Positions 19,306 to 29,828 of a DNA stretch of 64,000 nucleotides are shown piece after piece (positions within the stretch are counted from its first letter, which is position 1; the number at the start of each line of letters is the position of its first letter). Below the pieces are notes generated by a model. That model did not search any database, was not told the DNA's origin, and saw nothing but the letters and a program-made list of their open reading frames with translations. The position numbers and the translations under genes are program-made. The stretch spans positions 650,334 to 714,333 of the forward strand of contig CANMBU010000003.1 of assembly GCA_947496175.1 (NCBI GenBank). Reading direction: 5' to 3'. This DNA is from an uncultured Roseovarius sp. (GTDB lineage Bacteria > Pseudomonadota > Alphaproteobacteria > Rhodobacterales > Rhodobacteraceae).

Positions 19306-20823
19306 TTACCCCACCGACCCTTCAAGTGAAATCGCCACAAGCTGTTGCGCCTCCATGGCAAACTCCATCGGCAGCGCCTGGAGCACGTCCTTGCAGAACC
19401 CATTCACCACAAGCGCCACGGCCTCTTCCTCATCCATGCCGCGCTGGCGACAATAGAAGAGTTGATCGTCATCGACCTTGGATGTCGTGGCCTCATGCTC
19501 CACGCGGGATGAGTTGTTCTTCACTTCAATGTAAGGCACCGTATGCGCGCCGCATTTGTCGCCAATGAGCAGGCTGTCGCATTGCGTATAGTTGCGGCTG
19601 TCCTTCGCCTTGGGATGCATGCTCACCAACCCGCGATAGGTGTTCTGCGCTTTGCCCGCGCTGATGCCTTTTGAGACGATCCGCGACTTTGTGTTCTTGC
19701 CCAGATGCACCATCTTCGTGCCGGTATCGGCCTGCTGGTAGTTGTTGGTGATCGCAATCGAATAGAACTCACCCTGGCTGTCTTCGCCGCGCAGGATGCA
19801 AGACGGATACTTCCACGTCACGGCAGAGCCGGTTTCCACCTGCGTCCACATCACCTTGGCCCGGTCGCCCCGGCAATCGGCGCGCTTGGTGACAAAGTTG
19901 TAAATGCCCCCCTTGCCATTCTCATCGCCCGGGAACCAGTTCTGGACGGTAGAATATTTCACCTCTGCATCTTCTTCGATGACAATCTCAACCACGGCGG
20001 CGTGCAGTTGCGACGTATCCCGCTGCGGCGCGGTGCACCCTTCGAGATAGCTCACATAAGAGCCTTTGTCGGCGATGATGAGCGTGCGCTCGAACTGACC
20101 CGTATTCTCGGCATTGATCCGGAAATAAGTGCTCAACTCCATCGGGCAGCGCACGCCGGGCGGCACGTAGACAAATGAGCCGTCCGAGAAAACCGCCGAA
20201 TTGAGTGTGGCATAGAAGTTGTCCGACACTGGCACGACCGAGCCGAGGTATTTCTTCACCAGCTCAGGATGCTCTTTGATCGCCTCGGAAATCGAGCAAA
20301 AGATCACGCCCGCCTTCTTAAGCTCTGCCTGAAATGTCGTACCCACAGACACGGAGTCAAACACCGCATCGACGGCCACCTTGCGGCCCTCTGCGGGCGC
20401 ATCCTCGGCGCCCTCGACTCCGGCAAGGATCATCTGTTCCTTGAGCGGAATGCCAAGTTTCTCATACGTCTCCAGAAGTTTAGGATCCACCTCATCCAGT
20501 GACTTCGGCTTTTCCTCCATGCTCTTGGGGCGGGCATAGTAATACTGGTCCTGAAAGTCGATTTCCGGGTAGTCGACCATCGCCCAATCCGGCTCTTCCA
20601 GCTTCAGCCAGCGCTCATAGGCCGCCATGCGCCATTCGGTCATCCACTCCGGCTCGCCGTTCTTTTCAGAGATCAGCTTGACGATATCCGGGGTCAGGCC
20701 CTTGGGCGCATATTCCATCTCGATATCGGTGTTCCAGCCGTATTTATACGTGCTGATGTCTTTCACCGCATCGACCGTTTCCTGGTCCACGCCGTCCTTG
20801 ACCACATCATCCAGTGCCGCCAT
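19306..20823 (-). CDS. sufB: Fe-S cluster assembly protein SufB
   Basis: 505 aa; [22 protein letters not shown]..., [43 protein letters not shown]. Confidence 0.97.
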   Translation of the reverse strand: MAALDDVVKDGVDQETVDAVKDISTYKYGWNTDIEMEYAPKGLTPDIVKLISEKNGEPEWMTEWRMAAYERWLKLEEPDWAMVDYPEIDFQDQYYYARPKSMEEKPKSLDEVDPKLLETYEKLGIPLKEQMILAGVEGAEDAPAEGRKVAVDAVFDSVSVGTTFQAELKKAGVIFCSISEAIKEHPELVKKYLGSVVPVSDNFYATLNSAVFSDGSFVYVPPGVRCPMELSTYFRINAENTGQFERTLIIADKGSYVSYLEGCTAPQRDTSQLHAAVVEIVIEEDAEVKYSTVQNWFPGDENGKGGIYNFVTKRADCRGDRAKVMWTQVETGSAVTWKYPSCILRGEDSQGEFYSIAITNNYQQADTGTKMVHLGKNTKSRIVSKGISAGKAQNTYRGLVSMHPKAKDSRNYTQCDSLLIGDKCGAHTVPYIEVKNNSSRVEHEATTSKVDDDQLFYCRQRGMDEEEAVALVVNGFCKDVLQALPMEFAMEAQQLVAISLEGSVG

Positions 20824-20857
20824 TTGGCTTCTCCCTTGTCATCTCCGCCACTCCGGC

Positions 20858-21937
20858 TCAGGCTGAGCGGGCGCGGAATTTCTCATATGCGCTGGTCCAG
20901 GCCGCCGCAAAGGCGCGGACCTCATCTTCTGTCGTCTGGGGCCCCAAAGAGACCCGGATCGCACTTGCCGCCTCGACCTCGTCAAACCCCATCGCCGCCA
21001 AAACCCGGCTTGCCTTGACCTTGCCCGAGGAACAGGCTGAGCCCGCCGATATGGCAAACCCCGCCAGATCCATCGCCATCACTTGCGTCTCACCCTTCCA
21101 TCCGGGCGTGATGAAACAAGACGTGTTGGGCAATCGCGGCGCATCTTTCCCGACAAAAATAGTCTGTGATGAGGATTCCTCAATAGCCTTTTCTAGAATC
21201 TTTCTAAGTTTTTTCACTTCGTCCCAAACACCCGCCTCCAGATCCCGCTGCGCAGCCTCTGCGGCAGCCCCAAATCCGGCTATGCCGATGACGTTTTCGG
21301 TGCCAGATCGGCGGCCCATTTCCTGTCCGCCGCCTTCGGCAAGAGAGAATATGTCCAACCCTTCGCGTACAATCAGCGCACCAACCCCTTTGGGACCGCC
21401 AAGCTTGTGTGCAGACAGGATGGCAAAATCTGCTCCAGACCATCCAAAGGCAAAAGCTACACGTCCGATCATCTGAGTGACATCCAGCATAAGCCAATCC
21501 GCTCGCGCATGTCCGAAAGGGTATTGTCCCTCCACTTTTTCGGGAATGTCTAACAGAACGCCAGTTTCCGAATTTGCCACGCCAAGTGCAAGCGTGTGCC
21601 CAGGCCCATTCGGACTTTTGGGCCAGCTCGACATACTGGCCTGTACCCAAAGGGCGTCATGCGCGGTTTCTTCGACAAATACGTCATAGCCGTCCGTGGG
21701 ATTGGCTAGAACACGCGCCGCCTCAGTTGCGCCGGAAGTAAAAACAACCTCTTGCGGCTTACACCCCACCGCCGCCGCCACCTGCCCTCTTGCCTTTTCC
21801 ACCAACCCTTTTGCGGCCCGCCCCTCGGCATGCACGCTCGACGGATTGCCCACCACATCCATCGCCGCCAGCATCGCCGCGCGTGCCTCCGGTCGCAGAG
21901 GCGCCGTGGCATTGTAATCCAGATAAACCCGGCTCAC
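20858..21937 (-). CDS. Cysteine desulfurase (NifS/IscS-like)
   Basis: 359 aa; VYLDYNATAPLRPEARAAM, ILSAHKLGGPKGVGALIVREG, SAGSACSSGKVKASRVLAAMG. Confidence 0.95.
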   Translation of the reverse strand: MSRVYLDYNATAPLRPEARAAMLAAMDVVGNPSSVHAEGRAAKGLVEKARGQVAAAVGCKPQEVVFTSGATEAARVLANPTDGYDVFVEETAHDALWVQASMSSWPKSPNGPGHTLALGVANSETGVLLDIPEKVEGQYPFGHARADWLMLDVTQMIGRVAFAFGWSGADFAILSAHKLGGPKGVGALIVREGLDIFSLAEGGGQEMGRRSGTENVIGIAGFGAAAEAAQRDLEAGVWDEVKKLRKILEKAIEESSSQTIFVGKDAPRLPNTSCFITPGWKGETQVMAMDLAGFAISAGSACSSGKVKASRVLAAMGFDEVEAASAIRVSLGPQTTEDEVRAFAAAWTSAYEKFRARSA

Positions 21938-21980
21938 CGCCCGGCTTCTTTCTTGTCAAAAATACCCCAGCACGCCCGTG

Positions 21981-22442
21981 TCATTCCTCATCCACCACCG
22001 AAAAGAGCGAAGGCACCGCCGGACAGGGCGCAAGCGTGTTTTCGACCACATCGCTGAGCCGGGTTTGGTGCAGGAAGACATAGACATGCGCGCTCAACCC
22101 CTCCCAAAGCCGGTTGGTCATGGATTGCGCACGCGATCCGCTGGCCGCCCCTGTGGCCCCTGCCCCTTTGTGCAGCGCATCAATGGTTTCATCCACCGCA
22201 CCCAGAATATCCACCACGCGAATTTGCGAGGTGGGTTGGGCCAGCTGATAGCCGCCCCCCGGACCCCGAACAGATGTCACCAATTTGGCGCGGCGGAGTT
22301 TCACGAACAACTGCTCAAGATAGGGCAGTGAAATATCCTGACGTTTGGAGATATCCCCCAGCGTGACCAGCGTCTCGGGCCCCTGAAGGGCAATATCGGT
22401 CAACGCAACCATGGCATAACGGCCCTTCGTGCTGAGTTTCAT
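21981..22442 (-). CDS. iscR: Rrf2/IscR family transcriptional regulator
   Basis: MKLSTKGRYAMVALTDIALQ...PYLEQLFVKLRRAKLVTSVRGPGGGYQLA; divergent-edge gene of the suf operon; lacks the C-x5-C-x5-C cluster. Confidence 0.92.
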   Translation of the reverse strand: MKLSTKGRYAMVALTDIALQGPETLVTLGDISKRQDISLPYLEQLFVKLRRAKLVTSVRGPGGGYQLAQPTSQIRVVDILGAVDETIDALHKGAGATGAASGSRAQSMTNRLWEGLSAHVYVFLHQTRLSDVVENTLAPCPAVPSLFSVVDEE

Positions 22443-22602
22443 GTCTCTTCCCCCGGCGAATTGATTGACCTTAACTGTGACAGGCCTTATCTGCCTTTTT
22501 GCTGCAATCAAAGCTTGCGGCCATAGTTTAGAACGAATCTAAAGTGCCGGGCCGTCAACGTCAAGAAATTGCCCGGTGCCAACGCGTATAAAGGGGACAT
22601 GA

Positions 22603-23256
22603 ATGCCCGAGGTCATTTTTCCTGGCCCCGAAGGTCGACTGGAAGGCCGCTACCACCCGCAAAAAGAGCGCGACGCGCCAATTGCCATCATTCTGCACCC
22701 GCATCCGCAGTTTGGCGGGACGATGAACAACAAGGTGGTCTACAACCTGCATTACGCCTTTCACAACATGGGCTTCACCGTGCTGCGGTTCAATTTCCGT
22801 GGCGTAGGGCGCAGCCAGGGTGAATATGATCAGGGCGTGGGCGAGCTTTCCGATGCCGCCTCAGCGCTCGACTACCTGCAATCGATGAACAACAATTCCA
22901 AGCATTGCTGGGTCGCAGGTTTCAGCTTTGGCGCGTGGATCGGCATGCAGCTTTTGATGCGCAGGCCCGAGATCACCGGATTTGTCTCGGTGTCCCCACC
23001 GGCCAATATGTATGACTTTTCCTTTCTGGCCCCCTGCCCGTCCTCGGGTCTGATCCTGAACGGCACCAATGACCGCGTGGCCCCGCCTGCGGACACCCAT
23101 GCTCTGGTGAACAAACTGCATGAACAGCAGGGCATCACCATCACTCATACCGAAATCGAGGGTTCGGGCCACTTCTTTGAAGAGCCGCATATGGACACGA
23201 TGCTCGACACGGTGTCCACCTATGTCAAACGCCGCCTGACTGAGACCACGAGGTAA
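22603..23256 (+). CDS. Alpha/beta hydrolase
   Basis: 217 aa; HPHPQFGGTMNNKVVYNLHYAF...RFNFRGVGRSQG...GFSFGAWIGMQL. Confidence 0.93.
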   Translation: MPEVIFPGPEGRLEGRYHPQKERDAPIAIILHPHPQFGGTMNNKVVYNLHYAFHNMGFTVLRFNFRGVGRSQGEYDQGVGELSDAASALDYLQSMNNNSKHCWVAGFSFGAWIGMQLLMRRPEITGFVSVSPPANMYDFSFLAPCPSSGLILNGTNDRVAPPADTHALVNKLHEQQGITITHTEIEGSGHFFEEPHMDTMLDTVSTYVKRRLTETTR

Positions 23257-23259
23257 GCC

Positions 23260-23538
23260 ATGGGCATGACCGAAGATCTGGCGGATGATCTGGCGCTTAA
23301 GGTCATCAAATATGTCGACACCTCAGGCGATGACGGGGTGATTACCGACATTGTAAATGTTCTGGGGGCCACGTCACAATCGGCTGAAGAGGCCTTCCTC
23401 ACCGCTCTTCGCGTCCGCCGCGCGAACCAGAAAGCGCGCGAGCTATTGGTACAGCGGGTAAAGAAGTATCAGGCCAAACAGGCCGCAAACGCTCCTGCAA
23501 AGACCGAGTCGGCGGAAGACAAAAAAGACGCAAGCTAA
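23260..23538 (+). CDS. Hypothetical protein
   Basis: 92 aa; GTAAGCC spacing to upstream hydrolase, basic C-terminus. Confidence 0.75.
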   Translation: MGMTEDLADDLALKVIKYVDTSGDDGVITDIVNVLGATSQSAEEAFLTALRVRRANQKARELLVQRVKKYQAKQAANAPAKTESAEDKKDAS

Positions 23539-23735
23539 GCCGCCCTCGGCACATAACCGCGTCTGTTCGGCAATTGGTGCCCAGTATGCGGACGAAGGCG
23601 ACTTTGGCCGTGGGTTTTTGGGTGGCGGCTTTCTTTCCAAAGCTGATCTCGGACGCAATGAATATGTCTCCCACGCCGCGCCTGCAATTCAGGCGGAAAG
23701 CGGGGCGTCGTTTCTGCACGTAATGCGAACCAATC

Positions 23736-24311
23736 CTATTTTTTTTGGGTCACCCTCCAGTGGTCTTGACCAAGGGAGAACCATCCACCGGGTACCTTCT
23801 CGAAGGTATGGCCCGAGGTCTCTGCCGAAGCTTGAAGGCGCTCAATAACTTCTTGTGAAGAACAGTCGGTCCATGCGGGCGCGAACCTGGCAATCTCTTC
23901 TGAAGACCCATGCGTCACCTTGATATGACGACCACCGTAAAGACCGCCATTGTGCAAAACCACCGTTTTGATATCTGACCAATCCAGATCGAAAGCCCTA
24001 CGGCCCCTGAACAGCTGCTTCGTCTCCAACCGGAAACCACCGGACCGGAAACGCAAGCGCGCGCTGTTTATCGGTGGGCTTCGCCAAAGCAGGAGGGTAA
24101 ACAAGATCAAAAGGCTGCCGATACCGGCGAGACCCCCAACGATAGACCATGTGAAAATCCAGTCCATGCGTTCAAAGCGAGGGTCCGGGTCAAGACTGCT
24201 CTCAACGAGAGTGTATGTGTCATAGGCCAGATAAAGAAAGTACAGCGCAACAATCCCGATCAAACCTGCGACGATCTTGTTCAATTTCGGAGCGGGTTCG
24301 ATGTCCTTCAT
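23736..24311 (-). CDS. Hypothetical membrane protein
   Basis: 191 aa with two N-terminal TM segments. Confidence 0.7.
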   Translation of the reverse strand: MKDIEPAPKLNKIVAGLIGIVALYFLYLAYDTYTLVESSLDPDPRFERMDWIFTWSIVGGLAGIGSLLILFTLLLWRSPPINSARLRFRSGGFRLETKQLFRGRRAFDLDWSDIKTVVLHNGGLYGGRHIKVTHGSSEEIARFAPAWTDCSSQEVIERLQASAETSGHTFEKVPGGWFSLGQDHWRVTQKK

Positions 24312-24575
24312 GTCAATTCACTTTCACGAGGCATCAAAAACTCAGCCAATTTCATGCAGTATCTCTTACCATCGCTCTGCTTTGATCATGTCGATTTTCG
24401 TTCAACGGATCAATTGTGGCGTGAGGAAACCGAAGGGTGGCAGGGCACGATGGCGCAACGTTCTGATCGTGCCGATTTGAAACGAGAGCATGTTTCTCAA
24501 TTTACAATATCGGCCAGCAACGCGAAGCTGCCGTGGGCGCACAGCACAGCATCGACAACACTGGGCTCACACCAG

Positions 24576-27500
24576 TCATCCCTTCTCCACCGCCTTTACC
24601 TTCACCGCCAAATCCTTCGCAATCGCAAAGGCCCCCTGTATCTTGTCCTTCGCCTTCTTCCAGTCCCGGCGCACCACAATCTTGTTGTCGCGGACCTTGG
24701 CCAACCCGCGCTGATCCTTGATGAACTCCACAAGCCCTGCCGGGTTGGCGAATTTGTCATTGTGGAACTGGATCGTCGCCCCTTTGGGACCACCGTCGAG
24801 CTTGGCGATGCCCGCCCGTTTGCACATGGCCTTGATGCGCACCACCAGCAGAAGCGTGTTGACCTCGCGCGGCAGCTTGCCGAAACGGTCAATCAGCTCG
24901 GCGGCAAAGCCTTCCAACTCGACCTTTGTGCTCAATCCGCTGAGGCGGCGGTATAGCCCAAGCCGCACGTCCAGATCGGGCACATAGTCCTCGGGGATCA
25001 AAACAGGCACGCCAAGATTGATCGTCGGGGCCCATTGGTCATCGGCGTCACTCAGCCCTTCCAATTCACCGGCTTTGATCTTGGCAATCGCCTCTTCGAG
25101 CATGGATTGATAAAGCTCATAGCCCACATCGCGCATCTGGCCGGATTGCTCTTCGCCCAAAAGGTTGCCTGCCCCGCGAATGTCGAGATCCTGACTGGCC
25201 AGCGTGAACCCGGCTCCCAGTTGATCCAGACTACCCAGCACGCGCAAACGTTTTTCGGCCGTAGGTGTCAGCCGCAGGCGCGGCTTGGTGGTCAGATACG
25301 CATAAGCGCGCGCCTTGGAGCGTCCCACGCGGCCTCTGATCTGGTACAATTGCGCCAACCCGAACATATCGGCGCGGTGCACGATCATCGTGTTGGCTGT
25401 GGGAATGTCGAGACCGCTTTCCACAATCGTCGTGGCCAGCAGCACGTCAAACTTCCCGTCGTAAAAGGCATTCATGCGCTCATCGAGCTGCCCGGCGGCC
25501 ATTTGACCATGGGCCACAACAACGCTCACTTCGGGAACCTGTTCACGCAGGAAAGCCTCGATCTCGGGAATGTCCGAAATGCGCGGGACGACATAAAAGC
25601 TCTGCCCGCCACGGTAATGCTCTCGCAAGAGCGCTTCGCGGATCGTGATCCCATCAAACTCGCTCACATATGTGCGGATCGACAGCCGGTCGACGGGCGG
25701 CGTGCCAATGATGCTCAAATCCCGCACCCCGGACAGACTAAGCTGCAGCGTTCGCGGAATGGGCGTGGCCGTCAGCGTCAGAACATGCACCTCTGAACGC
25801 AGAGATTTCAGCCGTTCTTTATGCCCCACGCCAAAGCGTTGCTCTTCGTCGATGACCAGAAGGCCAAGATTTTTGAACCGGATATTCTTGGCCAAAAGCG
25901 CATGGGTGCCGACAACGATATCAACCGTGCCATCGGAGAGCCCTGCGCGGGTTTTGTTGGCCTCCCCCGCACTGACAAAGCGCGATAAGGGCCGCACAGT
26001 AATGGGAAAGCCGCGAAAGCGTTCGGCGAAGCTTTGGTAATGCTGGCGCGCGAGCAATGTGGTCGGCGCAATGACCGCGACCTGAAGGCCCGACATGGCG
26101 GCGATAAAGGCCGCGCGCATGGCCACCTCGGTTTTGCCAAAGCCCACATCGCCACAGATCAGCCGATCCATCGGCGTGCCGCTTTCCAGATCAGCCAACA
26201 CATCCTCAATGGCGCGCAACTGATCATCGGTTTCCTGATAGGGAAAGCGCGCTGAAAACGCCTCCCATGCGTGATGTTCGGGCTCCAGCACGGGCGCCTT
26301 GCGCAAGGCACGCTCGGCGGCGATGCGAATAAGCCGGTCGGCCATTTCGCGGATGCGCTCTTTCAGCTTGGCTTTCTTCGATTGCCACGCGCCGCCACCC
26401 AAACGGTCGAGCAGGCCCTCCTCATGGCCATAGCGGCTGAGGAGTTCGATATTCTCCACGGGCAGGTAAAGCTTGGCGTTTTCCGCATACTCCAAGAGCA
26501 GACATTCATGCGCGGCCCCCGCCGCCGTGACGACTTCCAAGCCCAGATAACGACCAATGCCGTGATCCACATGCACCACGAGATCACCCGCGCTCAGGCT
26601 TTGGGCCTCGGTCAGGAAATTCTCGGCACGGCGGCGTTTCTTGGGCGCGCGGATCAGCCGGTCTCCGAGGATATCCTGCTCGGCTATGACCGTCAGACCG
26701 GGCGCTTCAAATCCATGTTCCAGCTCCCATACGGTCAGGTGCAGGCCGTGTTTGCCAAGGCCAGAAGCATTGCGCACGGTGACAGCACCCAGCAGCCCTT
26801 CATCCTCTACCAACCCTTCAAGCCGCTCGCGCGCGCCCTCAGAGTAAGCCGCCAGAACAACGGGTCCTTGGGTGAGCTTTTCCTCGACATGTGTTTTGAG
26901 CGCGCTGAAAAGGTTGACCTTTTCCTGCTGTCGTTCGGGGGCAAAGTTGCGCCCAATGCGTCCGCCCGCATCAATCATGCCCGGACCCGGCGCATGCGGG
27001 AGCGCCTGAAAGCTCAAGACACGTCGACCGGCGATAGCCTCACCCCAGGCGTCATCGTCCAGGTAGAGAAGGTCCGGTGCGATGGGCTTATACACCGTGT
27101 CATCGCGTCCCTTTTGTGACATGGCATGTTCGCGCGCGTCGAACTGATCTGCAATGGCGTCCCATCGGGCCGTTCGCGCGGGGTCGAATTGCTCATCCAG
27201 CGTCACAGACGCTTCGGGCAAATAGTTAAACAGCGTCTCGAGCTTTTCATGAAACAGCGGCAACCAGTGTTCCATCCCGGCCTGTTTGCGCCCGGCACTG
27301 ACCGCCTCATACAGCGGATCGTCGCTGCCCGCCGCGCCAAAGGCAATGCGGTAGTTTTGCCGAAACCGGGTGATGGCGGACTCATCAAGAATAACCTCGC
27401 TCACCGGCGCCAGGTCAATCTGCGTGAGCTTTTCCGTCGTGCGTTGTGTCACCGGATCAAACCGGCGCAAACCGTCCAGCACGTCGCCAAAGAGATCAAG

Positions 27501-28022
27501 CCGCACCGGCCCGGCCTCTCCTGGCGCAAAGATGTCGATGATCCCGCCGCGAATTGCATAATCGCCCGGTTCCATGACCGTGGGCGATTGGGAAAAGCCC
27601 ATACGCACCAGAAAAGCTTTCAGTGCGTCTTCGTCGATCTGGTAATCCACCGTCGCTGAAAACGCGGCTTCTTTGAGAATTTCCCGCGCTGGCACGCGTT
27701 GTGTTGCGGCGTTAAGCGTAGTCAGAAGCACAAATTCTCTAGGCGCGCCATGCATGAGCCCGGCGAGCGTCGCCATACGTGCTGCAGAAATATCGGCATT
27801 CGGCGACACACGATCATAAGGCAAGCAATCCCAGCCGGGAAACCGCAAGACAGGCAGGTCCGGGACAAAGAACCGCAACGCCGCTTCCATCGCGGCCATG
27901 CGTTTGTCGTCACGGGCAATATGGATGACGGGGCGGTGCGCGCGTGCCACTTCCTCGGCCACAAGCCGGGCGTCAAAGCCTTCGGGGGCGCCACCAACGC
28001 CAATGCGCTCAGATGTGCTCAT
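24576..28022 (-). CDS. mfd: Transcription-repair coupling factor Mfd
   Basis: 1148 aa; LICGDVGFGKTEVAMRAAF, VIDEEQRFGVGHKE, LTATPIPRTLQLSLSGVRDLSII, QIRGRVGRSKARAYAYL. Confidence 0.98.
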   Translation of the reverse strand: MSTSERIGVGGAPEGFDARLVAEEVARAHRPVIHIARDDKRMAAMEAALRFFVPDLPVLRFPGWDCLPYDRVSPNADISAARMATLAGLMHGAPREFVLLTTLNAATQRVPAREILKEAAFSATVDYQIDEDALKAFLVRMGFSQSPTVMEPGDYAIRGGIIDIFAPGEAGPVRLDLFGDVLDGLRRFDPVTQRTTEKLTQIDLAPVSEVILDESAITRFRQNYRIAFGAAGSDDPLYEAVSAGRKQAGMEHWLPLFHEKLETLFNYLPEASVTLDEQFDPARTARWDAIADQFDAREHAMSQKGRDDTVYKPIAPDLLYLDDDAWGEAIAGRRVLSFQALPHAPGPGMIDAGGRIGRNFAPERQQEKVNLFSALKTHVEEKLTQGPVVLAAYSEGARERLEGLVEDEGLLGAVTVRNASGLGKHGLHLTVWELEHGFEAPGLTVIAEQDILGDRLIRAPKKRRRAENFLTEAQSLSAGDLVVHVDHGIGRYLGLEVVTAAGAAHECLLLEYAENAKLYLPVENIELLSRYGHEEGLLDRLGGGAWQSKKAKLKERIREMADRLIRIAAERALRKAPVLEPEHHAWEAFSARFPYQETDDQLRAIEDVLADLESGTPMDRLICGDVGFGKTEVAMRAAFIAAMSGLQVAVIAPTTLLARQHYQSFAERFRGFPITVRPLSRFVSAGEANKTRAGLSDGTVDIVVGTHALLAKNIRFKNLGLLVIDEEQRFGVGHKERLKSLRSEVHVLTLTATPIPRTLQLSLSGVRDLSIIGTPPVDRLSIRTYVSEFDGITIREALLREHYRGGQSFYVVPRISDIPEIEAFLREQVPEVSVVVAHGQMAAGQLDERMNAFYDGKFDVLLATTIVESGLDIPTANTMIVHRADMFGLAQLYQIRGRVGRSKARAYAYLTTKPRLRLTPTAEKRLRVLGSLDQLGAGFTLASQDLDIRGAGNLLGEEQSGQMRDVGYELYQSMLEEAIAKIKAGELEGLSDADDQWAPTINLGVPVLIPEDYVPDLDVRLGLYRRLSGLSTKVELEGFAAELIDRFGKLPREVNTLLLVVRIKAMCKRAGIAKLDGGPKGATIQFHNDKFANPAGLVEFIKDQRGLAKVRDNKIVVRRDWKKAKDKIQGAFAIAKDLAVKVKAVEKG

Positions 28023-28045
28023 GCGTGCTGCCCCTGCCCGGTTTC

Positions 28046-28573
28046 TTAACCAAGCGCGCCCGTTGTCATATTTTGGTACATGCCCCAGACAGCGGTCACG
28101 AAAATTGATATCATACCAATCACTTGCGTTGCCAATCGGTGCCTCATGAGTATCTTGTAGAGCGCCTCGCCCTGAAGCTCGTTCACTTGAATCTTATGTG
28201 ATGTGCGTACCGATATAAGCCCGACCAGGCTCATAGGAAATAGAAGAAGAAACACAGCTTGGGAAAACTCGTTACCGTAAAAAAAGCCAAGCGCGCCGAG
28301 AACTGTCAAAACAAAACACAGGAAACCTGACAACAAAAGTCCTGTTTCCTCCATGATAAACAAGATGCGGTTTGTATTAATGCGCACCAGATCATGAAAA
28401 TCCTGCGCCCCCGCTGTGTCGCCTGAACGTCGCGCGCGTTGGGCCAGGTCCCACGGAACGCCCAGCACCCAATGGCTCGTAGACGACCATAACACAGCCA
28501 GCATGATCCAGAACCAAAGGTTGCTGAAACTGCGCATGTCAATCAGTTCGAAAACGTGCTCGTACCAGTCCAC
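28046..28573 (-). CDS. Hypothetical membrane protein
   Basis: 175 aa multi-TM (MDWYEHVFELIDMRSFSNLWFWIMLAVLWSSTSHWVLGVPWDLAQRAR). Confidence 0.75.
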   Translation of the reverse strand: MDWYEHVFELIDMRSFSNLWFWIMLAVLWSSTSHWVLGVPWDLAQRARRSGDTAGAQDFHDLVRINTNRILFIMEETGLLLSGFLCFVLTVLGALGFFYGNEFSQAVFLLLFPMSLVGLISVRTSHKIQVNELQGEALYKILMRHRLATQVIGMISIFVTAVWGMYQNMTTGALG

Positions 28574-28691
28574 TGTCGAGACCTTTTATCCTTACCGCGC
28601 CACGTCATAGCGCCGGTTTTCGGCAATTCCTACCCTTGAGATGCGTTAAATTCCATGCCAGTGAGATTGTGATCTGAAAAAAGGACAGCTT

Positions 28692-29690
28692 ATGCGCCCT
28701 GTTCAAGCTCCATTTCCCGTCACAAGACTACGCCGCACGCGTCAGAATGCAGCCATTCGTGCGTTGGTGGCTGAAACGACCCTGAGCGTGAATGACCTCA
28801 TCTGGCCATTGTTTGTCCGCGCAGGTGAAAATGTCGAAGAGCCGGTGCCATCGATGCCAGGCGTGATGCGCCGCAGTGTAGACAGACTCGTCGAGGTGGC
28901 AAAAGAAGCCGCAGACCTTGGTATCCCCGCAATCTGCATTTTTCCCTACACCGCCCTGGAAGAACGCACCGAGGATTGCGCCGGGGCCTGGGACCCTGAA
29001 AACCATGCAAACCGTGCTATTCGAGCGATCAAGGCGACAGTGCCTGAGCTTTTGATCATGACGGACGTGGCGCTGGATACGTATAACATCAATGGCCATG
29101 ACGGATTTGTCGTGAACGGCGAAATTGTGAATGACGAGACCAATGAAGCATTGGTCAAGATGGCATTATCGCAAGCCGAGGCAGGGGCTGACATCATCGG
29201 GCCTTCCGACATGATGGATGGCCGTATCGGGGCTATCCGGCAGGCGCTTGAAGCCGCTGGTCACCAGAAGACCATGATCCTCAGCTATGCTGCGAAATAT
29301 GCATCAGCGTTTTACGGTCCGTTTCGGGATGCCGTGGGGGCGTCTGCGGCTCTGACGGGGGACAAGAACACCTATCAGATCAACCCGGCCAATTCGGACG
29401 AAGCCATCAGATGCGTGGCCCGAGATCTGGCGGAAGGCGCGGATATGGTGATGGTCAAACCCGGCATGCCCTATCTGGACATGTGCAGACGCGTGAAAGA
29501 CGCGTTCGGCGCGCCCACCTATGCCTATCAGGTTTCGGGGGAATACGCGATGATCATGGCCGCCGCCCAAAATGGTTGGATCGACGAAGATCGCGCGATG
29601 ATGGAAAGCCTAACGGCATTCAAACGGGCTGGCTGTGATGGGGTTCTGAGTTACTTTGCCCCACGGGTGGCCCGCGCGCTGGCCGGCTGA
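28692..29690 (+). CDS. hemB: Delta-aminolevulinic acid dehydratase (porphobilinogen synthase)
   Basis: 332 aa; RLRRTRQNAAIRALVAETTLSVNDLIWPLFV, GADIIGPSDMMDGRIGAIRQAL, MVKPGMPYLDMCRRVKDAF. Confidence 0.97.
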   Translation: MRPVQAPFPVTRLRRTRQNAAIRALVAETTLSVNDLIWPLFVRAGENVEEPVPSMPGVMRRSVDRLVEVAKEAADLGIPAICIFPYTALEERTEDCAGAWDPENHANRAIRAIKATVPELLIMTDVALDTYNINGHDGFVVNGEIVNDETNEALVKMALSQAEAGADIIGPSDMMDGRIGAIRQALEAAGHQKTMILSYAAKYASAFYGPFRDAVGASAALTGDKNTYQINPANSDEAIRCVARDLAEGADMVMVKPGMPYLDMCRRVKDAFGAPTYAYQVSGEYAMIMAAAQNGWIDEDRAMMESLTAFKRAGCDGVLSYFAPRVARALAG

Positions 29691-29828
29691 TCAAAAATTA
29701 CAAGCAATATGTTGCTTTGCACCACAATCTGTGGTGACAGGCTGGCCTGACACCTCTATAGTATGTGTGACGGCATGCAAAAGGCCGGATTCGACAATGA
29801 CATACTCAGGCAACGAACAGGCAGTCCT

